Below are positions 24,193 through 35,290 of a stretch of 64,000 bases of DNA, piece after piece. The notes under the pieces are model-generated. The model saw only the letters and a program-made list of their open reading frames with translations. It had not been told where the DNA came from and searched no databases. The stretch comes from Microvelia longipes. Lineage: Eukaryota; Arthropoda; Insecta; Hemiptera; Veliidae. Every line of letters begins with the position of its first letter. The first letter of the stretch is position 1. Made by a program: the position numbers and the translations under genes. The stretch covers positions 30,080,259 to 30,144,258 of the forward strand of contig JACMZG010000008.1 of the NCBI GenBank assembly GCA_018340805.1, given 5' to 3'.

Positions 24193-24915
24193 TTTTCTTT
24201 TCCTCATTTATACCGTTGCTATATAGGAAGGGATTGTGTTACGAAAATAGAATTTCTCCTAAATTATTCGTTTTAGGTGTTTTTGTCGTTTCAAAGTTAT
24301 ATGACTGTATATGTGTGATAATGTTATCATAGGAGCTCCTAGTGTATTTACTGCCAGAGATAAGAATCTTGGTACAAATATCAATATTTAGGAATTTGCG
24401 CTATCCAAGAACTATTTTTTATGACGTCATGTATAACTATAGTAAAAATCTGATATAATAACTATGCAAACATTGAAAATTCATAAAACGAGAATAATTT
24501 TTTGATTGATTTAAAATTTATCACACATGTATAAGGCTAAAAAGTGTGCCAAGTTTCATATCATTATCAGCATGATAATGATATTATCAATTATATTATA
24601 TTATCTATTATATTATATTATTTAATTTTTATCGAATAACTTGAGTAAGTTTTTTTTAAAAAGTTTAAAAATAATCTAATTGAGTTGAAATTTGGTAACA
24701 GTATCCCATACGTAATATATAAGATCCACTGTTTTATTGTATCATAAAAGTTAAGCAGCATCGAGCGAGGTTAGTGCCTGGATGGATGACTGTTCGGGAT
24801 AAAACTAACTGGGAATAAAATGTATTCACTATCTGAGGTGGAGCTAAGCGAGTCTGAAGTAGTGAGGATGAGAGTATAAAATCTGATTGGTTGAGGAAAA
24901 GTTTTAAGGTACCAT
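24193..24915 (+). mobile_element. Chimeric 5S-related element, copy B
   Basis: Starts with CTTTTCCTCATTTATACC and the family 5' block (ATATAGGAAGGGATTGTGTT). It contains TATGACGTCAT at ~24419. The 5S-like segment is at 24749-24805: AGTTAAGCAGC, ATCGAGCGAGGTTAGTGCC, TGGATGGATGAC, then GGGATAAAAC. This matches the 3' half of eukaryotic 5S rRNA, including box C. A tail with AAGCGAGTCTGAAGTAG and GAGGATGAG follows, ending in GAGGAAAAGTTTTAAGGTAC. A 44-bp minisatellite begins at the end. Non-coding; RNA polymerase III origin is inferred from the 5S part. Confidence 0.75.
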
Positions 24916-25490
24916 GACTATTTATTTAATGTTTTAAAGTTTAATGTTAACATGATACTGTTATTATTTATGTTTTTAAAAGGTTTAATGTAACATGACT
25001 ACTGTTATTTATTTAATGTTTTAAAGGTTTAATGTAACATGACTACTGTTATTTATTTAATGTTTTAAAGGTTTTATGTAACATGACTACTGTTATTTAT
25101 TTAATGTTTTAAAGGTTTAATGTAACATGACTACTGTTATTTATTTAATGTTTTATTTAGGGTTTAATGTGACTACTGTTATTTATTTAATGACTGACTG
25201 TTATTTATTTAATGTTTAAAGGTTAATGTAACATGACTACTGTTATTTATTTAATGTTTTAAAGGTTTAATGTAACATGACTACTGTTATTTAATTTAAT
25301 GTTTTAAAGGTTTAATGTAACATGACTACTGTTATTTATTAATGTTTTAAAGGTTTTATGTACATGACTACTGTTATTTATTTAATGTTTAAAGGTTTAA
25401 TGTAACATGACTACTGTTATTTATTTAATGTTTTAAGGGTTTTATGTAACATGACTATTGTTATTTATTTAATGTTATTATTGTATATTA
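24911..25490 (+). repeat. 44-bp minisatellite, about 13 copies
   Basis: The unit AACATGACTACTGTTATTTA + TTTAATGTTTTAAAGGTTTAATGT repeats, with several shortened copies. The first, diverged unit (TTTTAAGGTACCATGACTAT, then TTATTTAATG) overlaps the 3' end of the chimeric element. This suggests the array grew from that junction. Confidence 0.9.
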
Positions 25491-25975
25491 TTATTATTTT
25501 TAACAATACAAATATTCATAAATTTAGCAGTTTATTTTAGCATTAGCTGAGTTTTAGCTGTCGAGTTTTATTATCCTTTTATGTTTTAGTTGGGATTTAA
25601 TTCATAGTTTCAGTAAACATTAAACCATTTCCCTATATATGAATCTGCAGGTAATGTAGCTTGTCAGAAATCATGTTTAATAATGCTCTCTTACTGCATG
25701 AATCCTTACTAGTGCACATTCAGTAAATTGCTTCTGTATGAAATCTTATTTACTCGTGTCACGTCCTTACTTTAATTGCATGTCTCACAAATCGAATTGT
25801 ACAGTTTAATTAAATCGCTCCTCTGTGTTGGTATTGATACAAGTGTTATTTCAAAATAATTTTCCTTTTTTTTATTTTTCATTTTAAACTTGTATTGTAA
25901 AAATTCTTTTTGAATAAATATCAGCAACTATAACTAAAGTAAGAAATCCAGTTAAGTTAAAACCAGCAACTGCTA
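25491..25975. other. No gene seen
   Basis: AT-rich sequence between the minisatellite and the MITE. Nothing recognised. Confidence 0.35.
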
Positions 25976-26371
25976 CAGTCTATCGTTTAGTTTAAAAATC
26001 CCCAAGGTCATAAGTATTTTGGGGATTGACCAATCAGAGAAGCCGCTGCCAACCTCTCACTTAAAAAGAGAAACAAAATCCCTACCACAATAACCGCTGT
26101 AGGGAAAAAACCTTCTCCGGCAATCGTTTATTTGTTTGCGGTTTTTCTTTTGAAAACATCGTTTTAAAACTACTTTCAAATTAATCTTAAAATGATATTT
26201 TAAAATAAAACTGCACAAATAAATGTTAAAAAACATCGCCATGAAATACGGGTAAAATAACTGATTTGTTTACATAGTTTTTCCCGCTCCCCTTCTTGCA
26301 AGGATTTTTTTTCTTAAGAATCACTGGTGTCTAAACTGACCTGTCAAGATTTTTAACTAAACGATAGACTG
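25976..26371. mobile_element. Tc1/mariner-type MITE
   Basis: 396 bp bounded by near-perfect ~26-bp terminal inverted repeats beginning CAGTCTATCGTTTAGTT (left) and ending AACTAAACGATAGACTG (right). TA lies on both sides (25974-25975 and 26372-26373), which fits TA-target insertion by Tc1/mariner elements. No transposase. A 61-codon ORF inside is incidental. An internal hairpin AATCCCCAA / TTGGGGATT lies at ~25997-26029. Confidence 0.85.
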
Positions 26372-26373
26372 TA

Positions 26374-28685
26374 GTAATAAAATTTATCTAAGACTTTCCG
26401 CTCATAACATTAGGAGTGAGGTATTTTGGACCGCGAGATGTTTGCATTATTACTTGTATATTTATTTTATAAACTTTTTATAAGCAACTTAATTATATTT
26501 ACTTGCTTATATACTATTAATTTTTATTTAATTAAAAGTATATAGGATTTTAATAAAGAAATATTTTTTGATTCACAGTATGCTACTCGTAAATGCATCT
26601 TAGTCTTAGACCATGTCTGTAAATATTTGACGTGACTTCTGCTTCTGAAAAAATGTTTTAATATAGTTGTTGGCAACCATTAATCTTATGGACGTCTTTT
26701 TTAAACCATAGAGATTGTCTTGCCAACCACCTGTTGATTTGATAGTATTTCTCACTGAATCAATCAAACCATCCACTATCTAATTGTATTGAGCATCGGA
26801 CGATTTCGGGTAATCAGCTATCCAAACTGACGTTAGAAGAATCACCTCTAGTAATAATTTAATCATTTTATCTATTGAAGTAGCATTGTAATTTAAATAG
26901 TGCATAATTTTAAAAAATATCATATCATCTAAAATGACGTAAGAGGGAAGTTGAAGTGTATTGATTAAATCGTTTTTGATAATTAGCAGTTATTACATTA
27001 TTGATCTTTTGAGTATATGATTTTGTTTCTTTATAGAAACTTGAATATATTTTCTTTAATATTTCCTTAATTATAAAGACATTAGTTTCGTCTGTTTTTA
27101 TACTGTCTGTGTTCTATTTAGAATCAGTTCAACTTATTTTTATAAGCAACACTGTTAATTTGACAAGCAACCTTTCAGAATTTTTAATGATTACTTACAA
27201 GGCACTAAATTGCGTTATTATTATTACTATACATTGTAAATTTGTATTATTTTTCTTCTTCTACCTTTTGGTACTAAATATCTTGTCTGTGTTTTTCTCG
27301 CTGATCTGTTCAGTTCCGCCAGCATTAAATATCCATTGCCAATAAAGCAACGATAATCAGTCTTTTCTTTCAAGTCCCCAGAAGACTGGGAGACTATTAG
27401 ACTGTTAGACTATTAGACTGGGAGACTACTATCACTATTTTACTTGATTATTGTGATATTACCAATTAATTATTGGACTTTATCGAACTAAGTTGACTCG
27501 AATCTTAAGGGATTAAAATCTTAATAATACTTGTTACTACATTCGTTCCAATTTGATCGAATGTTAGAAGGCTGAAGTTATCATGCCTTTGTAACTATTG
27601 AGTGATCGATTTCTATTAAAATTTTATTTATTTTTTCAATATTGAGAAATTTAAGTTTTTCAGGATAATATCAAAAGACTTAGCTTCAGTATAATTTACT
27701 ACGTTATTTGAAGTTTCTTTCACAAATAGTGAAGAAACCCATTTGGGGTATTCAAAAAAAAGTTACCTACAAAGCCTTTTAATATTATTACCCTATTTGC
27801 TTCTTTTATAGAAAAATTGTTCGTAAGGGTATGAAAAATTATGGTTATTGCACAAAATTTTGACAGGGTGATTTTCGAAAACTCTTTGTACAAAGTTGTT
27901 AGAGAAACACTAGATTGAAGCTCTTTCGATCACCTTCGCTTTCATCCTGGAGAGGGATTCCTAATTATATTAATTGTATTTCCATGATAGTATTAAACTA
28001 TGTTTTACAACAATGTTTTTTGCTCTGAATATCTTTTAGCTAACATTAAAATAAGAAAACAGGATTTTTTATCTCAATAGTTTTGTGGTAGGTTAATCTT
28101 AGATCATTTTAGATTCCTCCTGGTTCATATCAAACTTGCCCCTGTCTATCATTATGAATATCTTTACAAAATATTGAGTTCACCAAATACTGAAAATATT
28201 TGCTCTGCTGTTTAATCGTTCGTCTGGGGTCAAAATCTTTTTTTAAGAGTAATTTTCTCAAGTGCAACTGATGAGTTTAAAAATAACATTTTTCTATTTT
28301 TTAACTATTTAAACTTAGGAAGGAGTGTCTAGTTTTTGGAATTTAAAAATAACTTTAAAAGCAAAGCTAATAAAAGATTCTTAGAGTTGCTGATTGTGGA
28401 GGAGGCTTGAAAGATAAACAGTCCATTAGAGTGTAGTAAAGCTAGGCGTGGCATAACGGTCTGTGGCCGGACATGCAATATTCATCCTTCATATCCAGGG
28501 CAGTGTCCGCCTGACGCCTTATAATAGCTTTACACTTGAGTGTGATTCTTTTATTTGGACCTGTATTAATCACTTTCCATATCATGTAAATTTCTTCACG
28601 GTATCATCATTGTATATAAACGTTTTAATGAGTTATTTGTTAGGATTAGTTTTCACTGTTTCTAGATCTGACTTCCAACCTTTCT
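26374..28685. other. AT-rich sequence, no gene seen
   Basis: No supported gene. A short imperfect tandem of AGACTGTTAGACTATT-like units lies at ~27372-27428. A patch at ~28440-28525 (GGCGTGGCATAACGGTC, GTCCGCC) resembles a tRNA-like head but lacks a clear box B. ORFs of 76-78 codons here are hydrophobic or low-complexity and unsupported. Confidence 0.4.
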
Positions 28686-28689
28686 TGCA

Positions 28690-28830
28690 ATAAAAATTTT
28701 TATTAATAAAGAACCCAAGTCTCTCTATATAAATGTTTGTTTCAACCTGTTGGTCATCATCAGTGCCGACAAACAATGTATAAAGGGAGTCAGGACTCAC
28801 TTGTTAGCTATGTCAAATCAGACATCCAGA
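28690..28830 (+). repeat. Dispersed repeat R, copy 2
   Basis: Same ordered blocks as 7400-7560, notably ACCCAAGTCTCTC, TTTCAACCTGTTGGTCATCA, TCAGTGCCGAC, ATGTATAAAGGGAGTCAG and CACTTGTTAGCT. Confidence 0.6.
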
Positions 28831-29198
28831 TTTTATTTTTTCTAAGGGTGCTTACTTGAAGTGAGTGTAAAGTCATTCAGGTATCTATATTAAAACAACC
28901 AAGTGTCTACATTGGTTAACGTAAAATGTAAAAGATTTCCGCGTTTGGCACACTTGAATATCAAAAGTAATAATACCAGGTTTTGAAGTATAAAATGAAA
29001 ATTTTAAAATTTTGTAAGGTATTAATTTTAAACTTAATTGACTAAATGATTATTGGACTCCTAAGAATTGAATTCTTGGAAAAATAATGACGACTTCAAT
29101 CCTATTAAATTTATTTGTTTTATTTACATCAACAGACGTTTCGCTTGGCGAAGCTAGGCATTTTAAAGAAATAGTGTTAAAGAAATATTTTGTCAAAG
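28831..29198. other. No gene seen
   Basis: Contains AGACGTTTCGCTTGGCGAAG (~29135), a short stem-loop motif of a type often seen in arthropod repeats. No element boundaries found. Confidence 0.3.
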
Positions 29199-29675
29199 AA
29201 GCCGTCTTTAACAGACCCTAATTAAAATTATAATCATTTATTTGGGGGGGGGACTCTATGGTGCTTCTTTATTATTATAGAAAAGATAAAAGCAATTGCG
29301 GGGGGATGCTAAATTAACACGGGTGCTTGGCCCAGCATGGTTTTGGCTGGCTAAGCACTTGAAGGGGGGTCTGCCATTTTAATGGAATTATACTAAATTT
29401 TAAACTTGACTTATTATTATAAACATCAATTTGCTTATGATATATAAGTCAAATAGTTTATAATAAAAGGTCAAGTTTAAAATTTAGTCATTCCGTTAAA
29501 ATGGTAGACCCACCTTTAAGTGCTTAGTCAGCCAAAGCACATGCTGCATGTGCCGGCTGCATGCTGGGCCATGCAGCCGTGTTAATTTGGCATCCCCCTC
29601 AATTGCTAGAGCCTCCCCCACCCCCTAAAAAATTAATATTACGTTAAATAGTGTCTGTTAAAGCCGACTTCTTTT
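29192..29675. mobile_element. Large fold-back element
   Basis: Inverted arms of ~220 bp. The left arm (~29192-29425) runs AAAGAAGCCG, CTTTAACAGAC, a G-run, GCAATTG, GGGGGATGC, AAATTAACACGG, GGCCCAGCATG, TTTGGCTG, CTAAGCACTT, CCATTTTAA and CTAAATTTTAAACTTGAC. The right arm (~29447-29675) carries the same blocks in reverse complement. The ~25-35-bp centre is AT-rich. One arm has an extra ~30 bp (TGGTGCTTCTTTATTATTAT near 29260) and the other an extra GC-rich CATGCTGCATGTGCCGGC block. No target duplication resolved; no ORF. Confidence 0.8.
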
Positions 29676-30266
29676 TATAGCTTTCCGTTTTACAGTTATT
29701 AGGGGTCTAAGTTAAGATGTAGCGTTTAGTTAAATTCTTACCCAAGACAATTATATTGCCTTATGCTTTAACCAAGCCATATTTTTTTGTAGACTTATAC
29801 TTGATGGTACATTTTTACGATCTATTCTTGTGTCACCAACTATTTTATTCTTCAAGTTTACTTTATGTATCTAAGAACTTTTTCTGCAACGTCAACATTT
29901 ATAAAATTACTCCCCGAATTTTTATAAATGACTTTGTCATGCCTTTATATATTTAAGTTGGTAACTAGGTCAACAGAATAATCCCATTTGTTTCATAACT
30001 TCACTTTACAAAATAACAATTACTCTTTTTAAATCATTACTCGTTACACGCTTCTGCGAAAAATAGAAAACTATAAATGGTATATAAACTTAAATTTGAC
30101 CTTTTTACTCTGTTGGATTTCAAAACTTATTGTGATAATTTCAAAGTACTAATAAAATTGTCAAATCTTTTTATTAGAAGGTTGAAAGTTCAACGTTTAT
30201 GGTCACAATTACGACAAAGTTGGATGTGTTCCTTTTATATTGTTGAAAATGGATAAATAGGTAAAT
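29676..30266. other. No gene seen
   Basis: AT-rich. A 66-codon hydrophobic ORF (29756-29956) has no recognisable domain. Confidence 0.35.
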
Positions 30267-31095
30267 AAAAAAAAATCGGTTACAGGGTACCTCGGAACTT
30301 TTCCTCGTCACATCAGATTCGCTACCCTCATCCTCCCTGCTACAGACTTTCTTCGCTCCTCCTCAGAATATACAATTCGCCAAATTTAAAATTTGGCGAA
30401 ATGTACGAAATTTAAACTCCAACATGTTTTTGGACTCGCTTCGTTCGTCCTTAGATAGTAATGCATCCGTTTCATTCTCAGCTGTCACCCATGCAGCACT
30501 GACCACGCTCAATGCTACTTAACTTTTACGATCCAACAAAAATCATTGATATACTTGTCGTATTGAAACGAAACTTGGTGTAATTATTTATCAGGTACCA
30601 AATTTCATCTCAATTGAAATGTTTTCCAATTTTTTACAATTTATTAAAAAACGTACACAAGTTATATGAAAAATTGAACCAATGCTGATAATGAAATGAA
30701 ACTTAGCACATATGTTAGTCTTATACATAGCTACATGCGTGCTAAAATTTCAATAGGATTGCATAATTTTTCTGTGTTTTTTGATTTTTCATAAATTTTG
30801 CTGTCATTATTGCGGGTTAATGGCGTCATAAAAAAAATATTTTCCGAATAGCACAACTACAGCGGTAAATGGATTTTTCTACAGATTTTTAATTCTCTAG
30901 CATAAATGATAACAATGAAGCTACGATGATAACAGACACCCACACACACATACAGACAGACAACTTTGAGAAAACCACTCAGAAGGCCTTTGAAACGCCT
31001 AAAACGGATAATTCCTATTTTATCCCGGTTTCGGATTTTTTGCAAACACAATACTTTTCCTACATACCTACGGTATAATGAGGAAAAGTAAAAAT
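30267..31095 (-). mobile_element. Chimeric 5S-related element, copy C (longest simple copy)
   Basis: On the minus strand it starts TTTTTACTTTTCCTCATTAT and runs ~560 bp of family body. Landmarks are GTATTGTGTTTGC, GTGGTTTTCTCAAAGTTGTC, a GT-rich run, CTAGAGA, AGTTGTGCTATTCGG, ATTAACCCGCAATAATGAC and TATAAGACTAACATATGTGC. The 5S-like part is rc of 30483-30523: GTTAAGTAGCATTGAGCG, GGTCAGTGC and CATGGGTGAC. Three tail motifs follow (ACGAACGAAGCGAGTC, GGAGCGAAGAAAGTC, GGATGAGGGTAGCGAATC), then GAGGAAAAGTTCCG and CCGATTTTTTTT. A perfect 25-nt palindrome (30376-30400) lies between tail motifs. A 113-codon ORF across the 5' part is incidental. Confidence 0.8.
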
Positions 31096-32179
31096 TAGCG
31101 ATTTTTATCATGAAAAGTTTTTTTACTTTTTCAGACCTTATATGACGTTTTGTGTGGTTTTTATCATGCTCTGTATGTGTGTTCTGTTGCACCAACAAGC
31201 TGCTGCTGTATTAACGCTAGAGAGTTGTAACTTTCGGCAATATTCAGGCATTTAGTCTTCTTGTGCTGTTCGGAGTATAATAATATTTTACAGCAATAAA
31301 CCTATTTTGTTGAGTCATCAATAAATTAAAAATGTAGAAAATCAATGTATTGCCAACGGGATTGAAATTTCCTTAAAGGGCATGGCTCCTAATCATCCGA
31401 AGGTTCGTCTACCTAAGATTTCCCGTTGGGAAATTACGGTGACGTAAAGTGTTGTCAACAGAGCTTTAAAATGTACATAATGTATATATATAAAACAAAA
31501 TAAAATTAACTTAAGTTGTTAAGTAACTTTACTTTGTGAATTGTGTTAATAATTTTTCTTATTATCAAACAGTTGAGTCTCTTTATTTGCAAAACTACTT
31601 CGTAGGAATATTTTAAGTTCTTACGTTAATTTTATTTGCTCTTAAAATGTCGTTGTAAAAAGGTAATCTTGAAATAATAATAACCCTAAAACCTCTGTTT
31701 TTAAAAGCTGAAATCGTAAAAAGTTTTGTTACACTTAAAAATCAACCCTTAAAATATGTAATAAATTTAAAAATATTTTTATGTGTGACATTGCGACAGA
31801 GGAGATAATAATAGTTAATGTAATATTGTGTATTGGGCTTGAAGAGGGTTTTTCGGTAGTACTTTTTTTATTAAATTAAATTGTATTCTGTCATTTATAG
31901 TAAAATTGACACTGAATAAAGAATGCAGGAGGGTTCCAGCCTTCTTTTGGCCGATACACAGCATTGGCGCTGAGTCTGCTTCGTGGCCACATAGTTGTTG
32001 TCCTATATCAGTTAGTAATATTAATATATATGCCACTATAATAGTTTATATATAGTTTGTTATAAATAGTTTATATTAAACATAAGTGGCAAACTACCTC
32101 AAAGTAAACGAATTTCTTCTCAAAATGCAATTTGTTTAAATAATATTATATATGTTAATCCATAAAATCGTTTACTGCT
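31096..32179. other. No gene seen
   Basis: AT-rich. A 73-codon minus-strand ORF (31815-32036) has no recognisable domain and no supporting context. Confidence 0.35.
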
Positions 32180-32360
32180 AATAATAAATGTAATTTAGTA
32201 CACGTGTATACCATCCATAGTTGTACATCTGTATAAAATTTCAGCCCTATCAAAAATTGTTTCAGGTTATGTGAATTTTGCTGTTTTACTGAGTCAATAT
32301 TGCAGGTTAGGTTAATGACTTTATACCTGTGTTATACATAAACTACAAGTTTCTGGATAT
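32180..32360 (-). mobile_element. Possible degraded chimeric-element fragment
   Basis: The order TTTCAG..., GAATTTTGCTGT, TATTGCAGGTTAGGTTAATG and ACTTTAT resembles the minus-strand body block around GCTGTCATTATTGCGGGTTA in copy C. Diverged; low confidence. Confidence 0.3.
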
Positions 32361-32453
32361 TAATGAAGTTGACTTTAGTAGCGAGTTTCATTCCTATTTA
32401 AAAAAGGGTTCCATAGTAATCGTGTGTCATAGAAACCTGTAGTGACAAAAATC

Positions 32454-32483
32454 TATATATTATATATATCTATTATCTATATA

Positions 32484-32573
<90 letters not shown>

Positions 32574-32659
32574 TATATAAGTCTCTCTTCGTCTGTGGAA
32601 GAACTTTACGTTTTATTGTAAGTTTTCTAAATGTTTCTATATATTATCTTTATAATTAA

Positions 32660-32738
<79 letters not shown>
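32454..32738. repeat. Two (TA)n microsatellites
   Basis: TA tracts at ~32454-32577 and ~32661-32738 are separated by ~85 bp of unique sequence. Confidence 0.95.
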
Positions 32739-32743
<5 letters not shown>

Positions 32744-32900
32744 TAAATAATAATATTTTTTTTATGAGTCCCTCTCACATAAAATTCACCTCCCTTCCTC
32801 CATAACCCTAATCTCATTACCTCATTATTTCTTTGAAAATTCGCTAGAAGGAATGAATATCTACCTTTTCTTTAAAACCTTATCGTTAAGGCTCACAACC
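32739..32900 (+). repeat. Dispersed repeat flanking (TA)n
   Basis: After the TA tract come a C-rich block (CACCTCCCTTCCTCCATAAC) and TTCTTTGAAAATTCGCTAGA. This is the same order as at 3460-3525, and similar to 40910-40980 and 61605-61635. Confidence 0.5.
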
Positions 32901-33740
32901 AAATAACAATGCATTATTTTGTGTCATAAAAGAAAAGCTTTATACAATTTAAACTCAGCGTTAAATGTAAACGACTTAAAATCTCTCCTGAGACCTAAGT
33001 ATAAATTAAAAGAAAATATAATTAAAGCAAAAATATAATTAGAAAAACAGTCATGAAAAATGGACTTAGCCTAAAAAATAGCTTCAGGCAAGGGTCTCTA
33101 AGCTAAATTTAATGGCATTATAAAGTGTATGTGAAAATAGCTTTCTTTATAAAAATATTGCGTTCTGGTTTTTGTTAAATCTTTAGCTACTGCCATTAAT
33201 TATGGTTCTTATGTTTTCTTTTTTAAATTGGAATTAAGGATAATATTTAATACGCTCTATATGTTGGAGTATTATTTTATGTTTAAATGTTGGTTATTTA
33301 GCAATAAATGTTTAGTGTTTTAATGTTCAAATAACATTTAGTCTAAGATAAATATTTATTAATTCAATTAGGAGTAATGGGATTGCATATCTTGTTAAAA
33401 TTTAATTCAAGATCAATGGTAGCTAAGATTTTGTATTTTCGTTTATGCGCAAATAAATTGTATCAAAATTTTCTCCTTGTTTTCCAAAATTATTTTTTAA
33501 CTATTTAATGTCCTTAAATAAATTTTATTTCCTAAGTAAAGGGTTCCTTTCATTATTTAATTACTTTGTAAAAATTAGCGATCAGGTTAAATAATTAACA
33601 TTTATAATTTATTAAATAAATTACCATTATTTTTTTTAAATGTATCAGTTAAATAAAATTATTTTAATAGAATTGCTTATGTAGTCATTTAAATGTTAAA
33701 ATACAGATTTTATAAGTTTCATAAACTATACACACACACA
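32901..33740. other. AT-rich sequence, no gene seen
   Basis: Nothing recognised. Confidence 0.35.
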
Positions 33741-33791
33741 CTCATATATAATATATATATATATTTATATATAATATATATATATATATAT

Positions 33792-33834
<43 letters not shown>

Positions 33835-33865
33835 ACATATACATACATATGTATATGTATGTATC
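33733..33865. repeat. (CA)/(TA)n microsatellite
   Basis: A CACACACA start is followed by interrupted TA repeats and ATACATATGTATATGTATGT. ORFs on both strands across it are artefacts. Confidence 0.9.
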
Positions 33866-34740
33866 AGTTCGTTCCCTATTTGTTGCTGAAATAACGAGAC
33901 GAATATATATGTACAAATCTATAATATCTACGTATCTATATATGTACAAATCTCATTTAAATTACAATGAGAAGTTTTGATGGCAATAAATCCAGTATAT
34001 TTTGGTATAATCCTTTCGCTGTTTAATTTGTATTATTTCCCACCCATACACCGCATTGGTGTTTAGCGTTTCATTTGCATTTATTCAACTGTATTAAACA
34101 AAAAAACAACGTATCTTTTTAGTGATTATGGTTGGAGAAATTACAAATCCTAATTTTATTTTATTTATAATTTTGAGATTGGATATAAATTGTTAGTTGT
34201 GTCCTAAATAAATACCTTTTTCGTTTTATTTTAAATTAAGGATAGTTAACTTTATTTAAAACAATTATGTTTTATAGGATGGTTTCACTCAAGAGTAAGG
34301 CAATTTAATAAAATCAGTCACGAGGAAATTTTATTTCTTTGCTTTTATTTATTTATCTTTGAAATTGTCTGTAAATTAATTTTTAAGGCAAAGGATTTGA
34401 CTCTGGAAATCCGGCGGATCAAATGTGACCTTTGTCTTTAACGCGACTTATGTAATATTTGTGACTCAAAATATGTCATTTTTTAAATAATTAACGCTTG
34501 CGTAGAAGGTATATATGGAATATGGCTGTAATTTTATTCTTATGGCTCTATAAGTTAGTTATTTTCCTAACAATCCTATATTTACTAGACCTAGACAATA
34601 ATCGATAAATATCCCTGGTTTCTGCTGCAATAAAATTACTCTTTAGACTTATGTTGCATTATTTCTATTATTTAACACTTGTAAAATAATCACTTAAGAG
34701 ATGCTGATTAGTCAGTAAATTATGATAATGACATGCATAG
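33866..34740. other. AT-rich sequence, no gene seen
   Basis: Nothing recognised. Confidence 0.35.
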
Positions 34741-34830
34741 GCTTCCGCGGTTATTATCATGAAGATTTAGGTCTTTCTAAGGTGACCGCGTCGATTTTGT
34801 TGAAGAATCCAACGCTTTACTTCCGCTGTA
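34741..34830 (+). repeat. Dispersed repeat N, copy 2
   Basis: GCTTCCGCGGTTATTATCAT, GAAGATTTAGGTCTTTC and AAGGTGACCGCGTCGATTTT match the degenerate copy at 24047-24100 in order. Confidence 0.45.
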
Positions 34831-34925
34831 GGAGGCATCTTCATGGATGTTGGACATCATGGACAAACCAACACAGTGCTCTACAAAACTGAATTGGATT
34901 TAGTTTACTTTAAGTTTTGTAGAGT

Positions 34926-35290
34926 ATTGTGTTTTCATCAATTATGGCCTACATCTTTAAAGATCCCTCAAACAGAACAAAACTCAATGCTCCAATTCAT
35001 GCATTCATGCACAATTCATTCATTGAACAAAACATTCAAATGCAACATTAAGTTTTGAGCACACAATACTCAATGCTACAAAACTTAGTCCTCTATGTTT
35101 TCATCCATAATGGCCTATATCTTTGAAGATCCCTCAAACAGAACAAAACTCAATGCTCCAATTCATGAAACTAAACATTTAAATGCATCATTAAGTTTTG
35201 AGCATACAATACTCAATGCTACAAAACTTAATGCCTTATGTTTCCATCCATTATGTTCTACATCTCTAAAGATCCCTCACACAGTGGAAG
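34926..35290 (+). repeat. Tandem repeat of ~140-170 bp, 2.3 copies
   Basis: Units start at ~34930, ~35097 and ~35239 with GTTTTCATCxATxATGGCCT and continue with AAGATCCCTCAAACAG, AACTCAATGCTCCAATTCAT, TTAAGTTTTGAGCA and AATACTCAATGCTACAAAAC. The third copy is partial. ORFs of 71 and 82 codons are carried by the repeat and are not conserved as one frame, so coding is unlikely. Confidence 0.85.

Noticed and set aside
24749..24805. Functional 5S rRNA gene
   Set aside because: Only the 3' half of 5S is present, it is diverged, and it is embedded in a dispersed repeat.
30857..31198. 113-codon minus-strand ORF
   Set aside because: Lies in the 5' part of chimeric copy C; the frame is not kept in other copies.
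33693..33980. Overlapping ORFs on both strands
   Set aside because: Both read through a CA/TA microsatellite.
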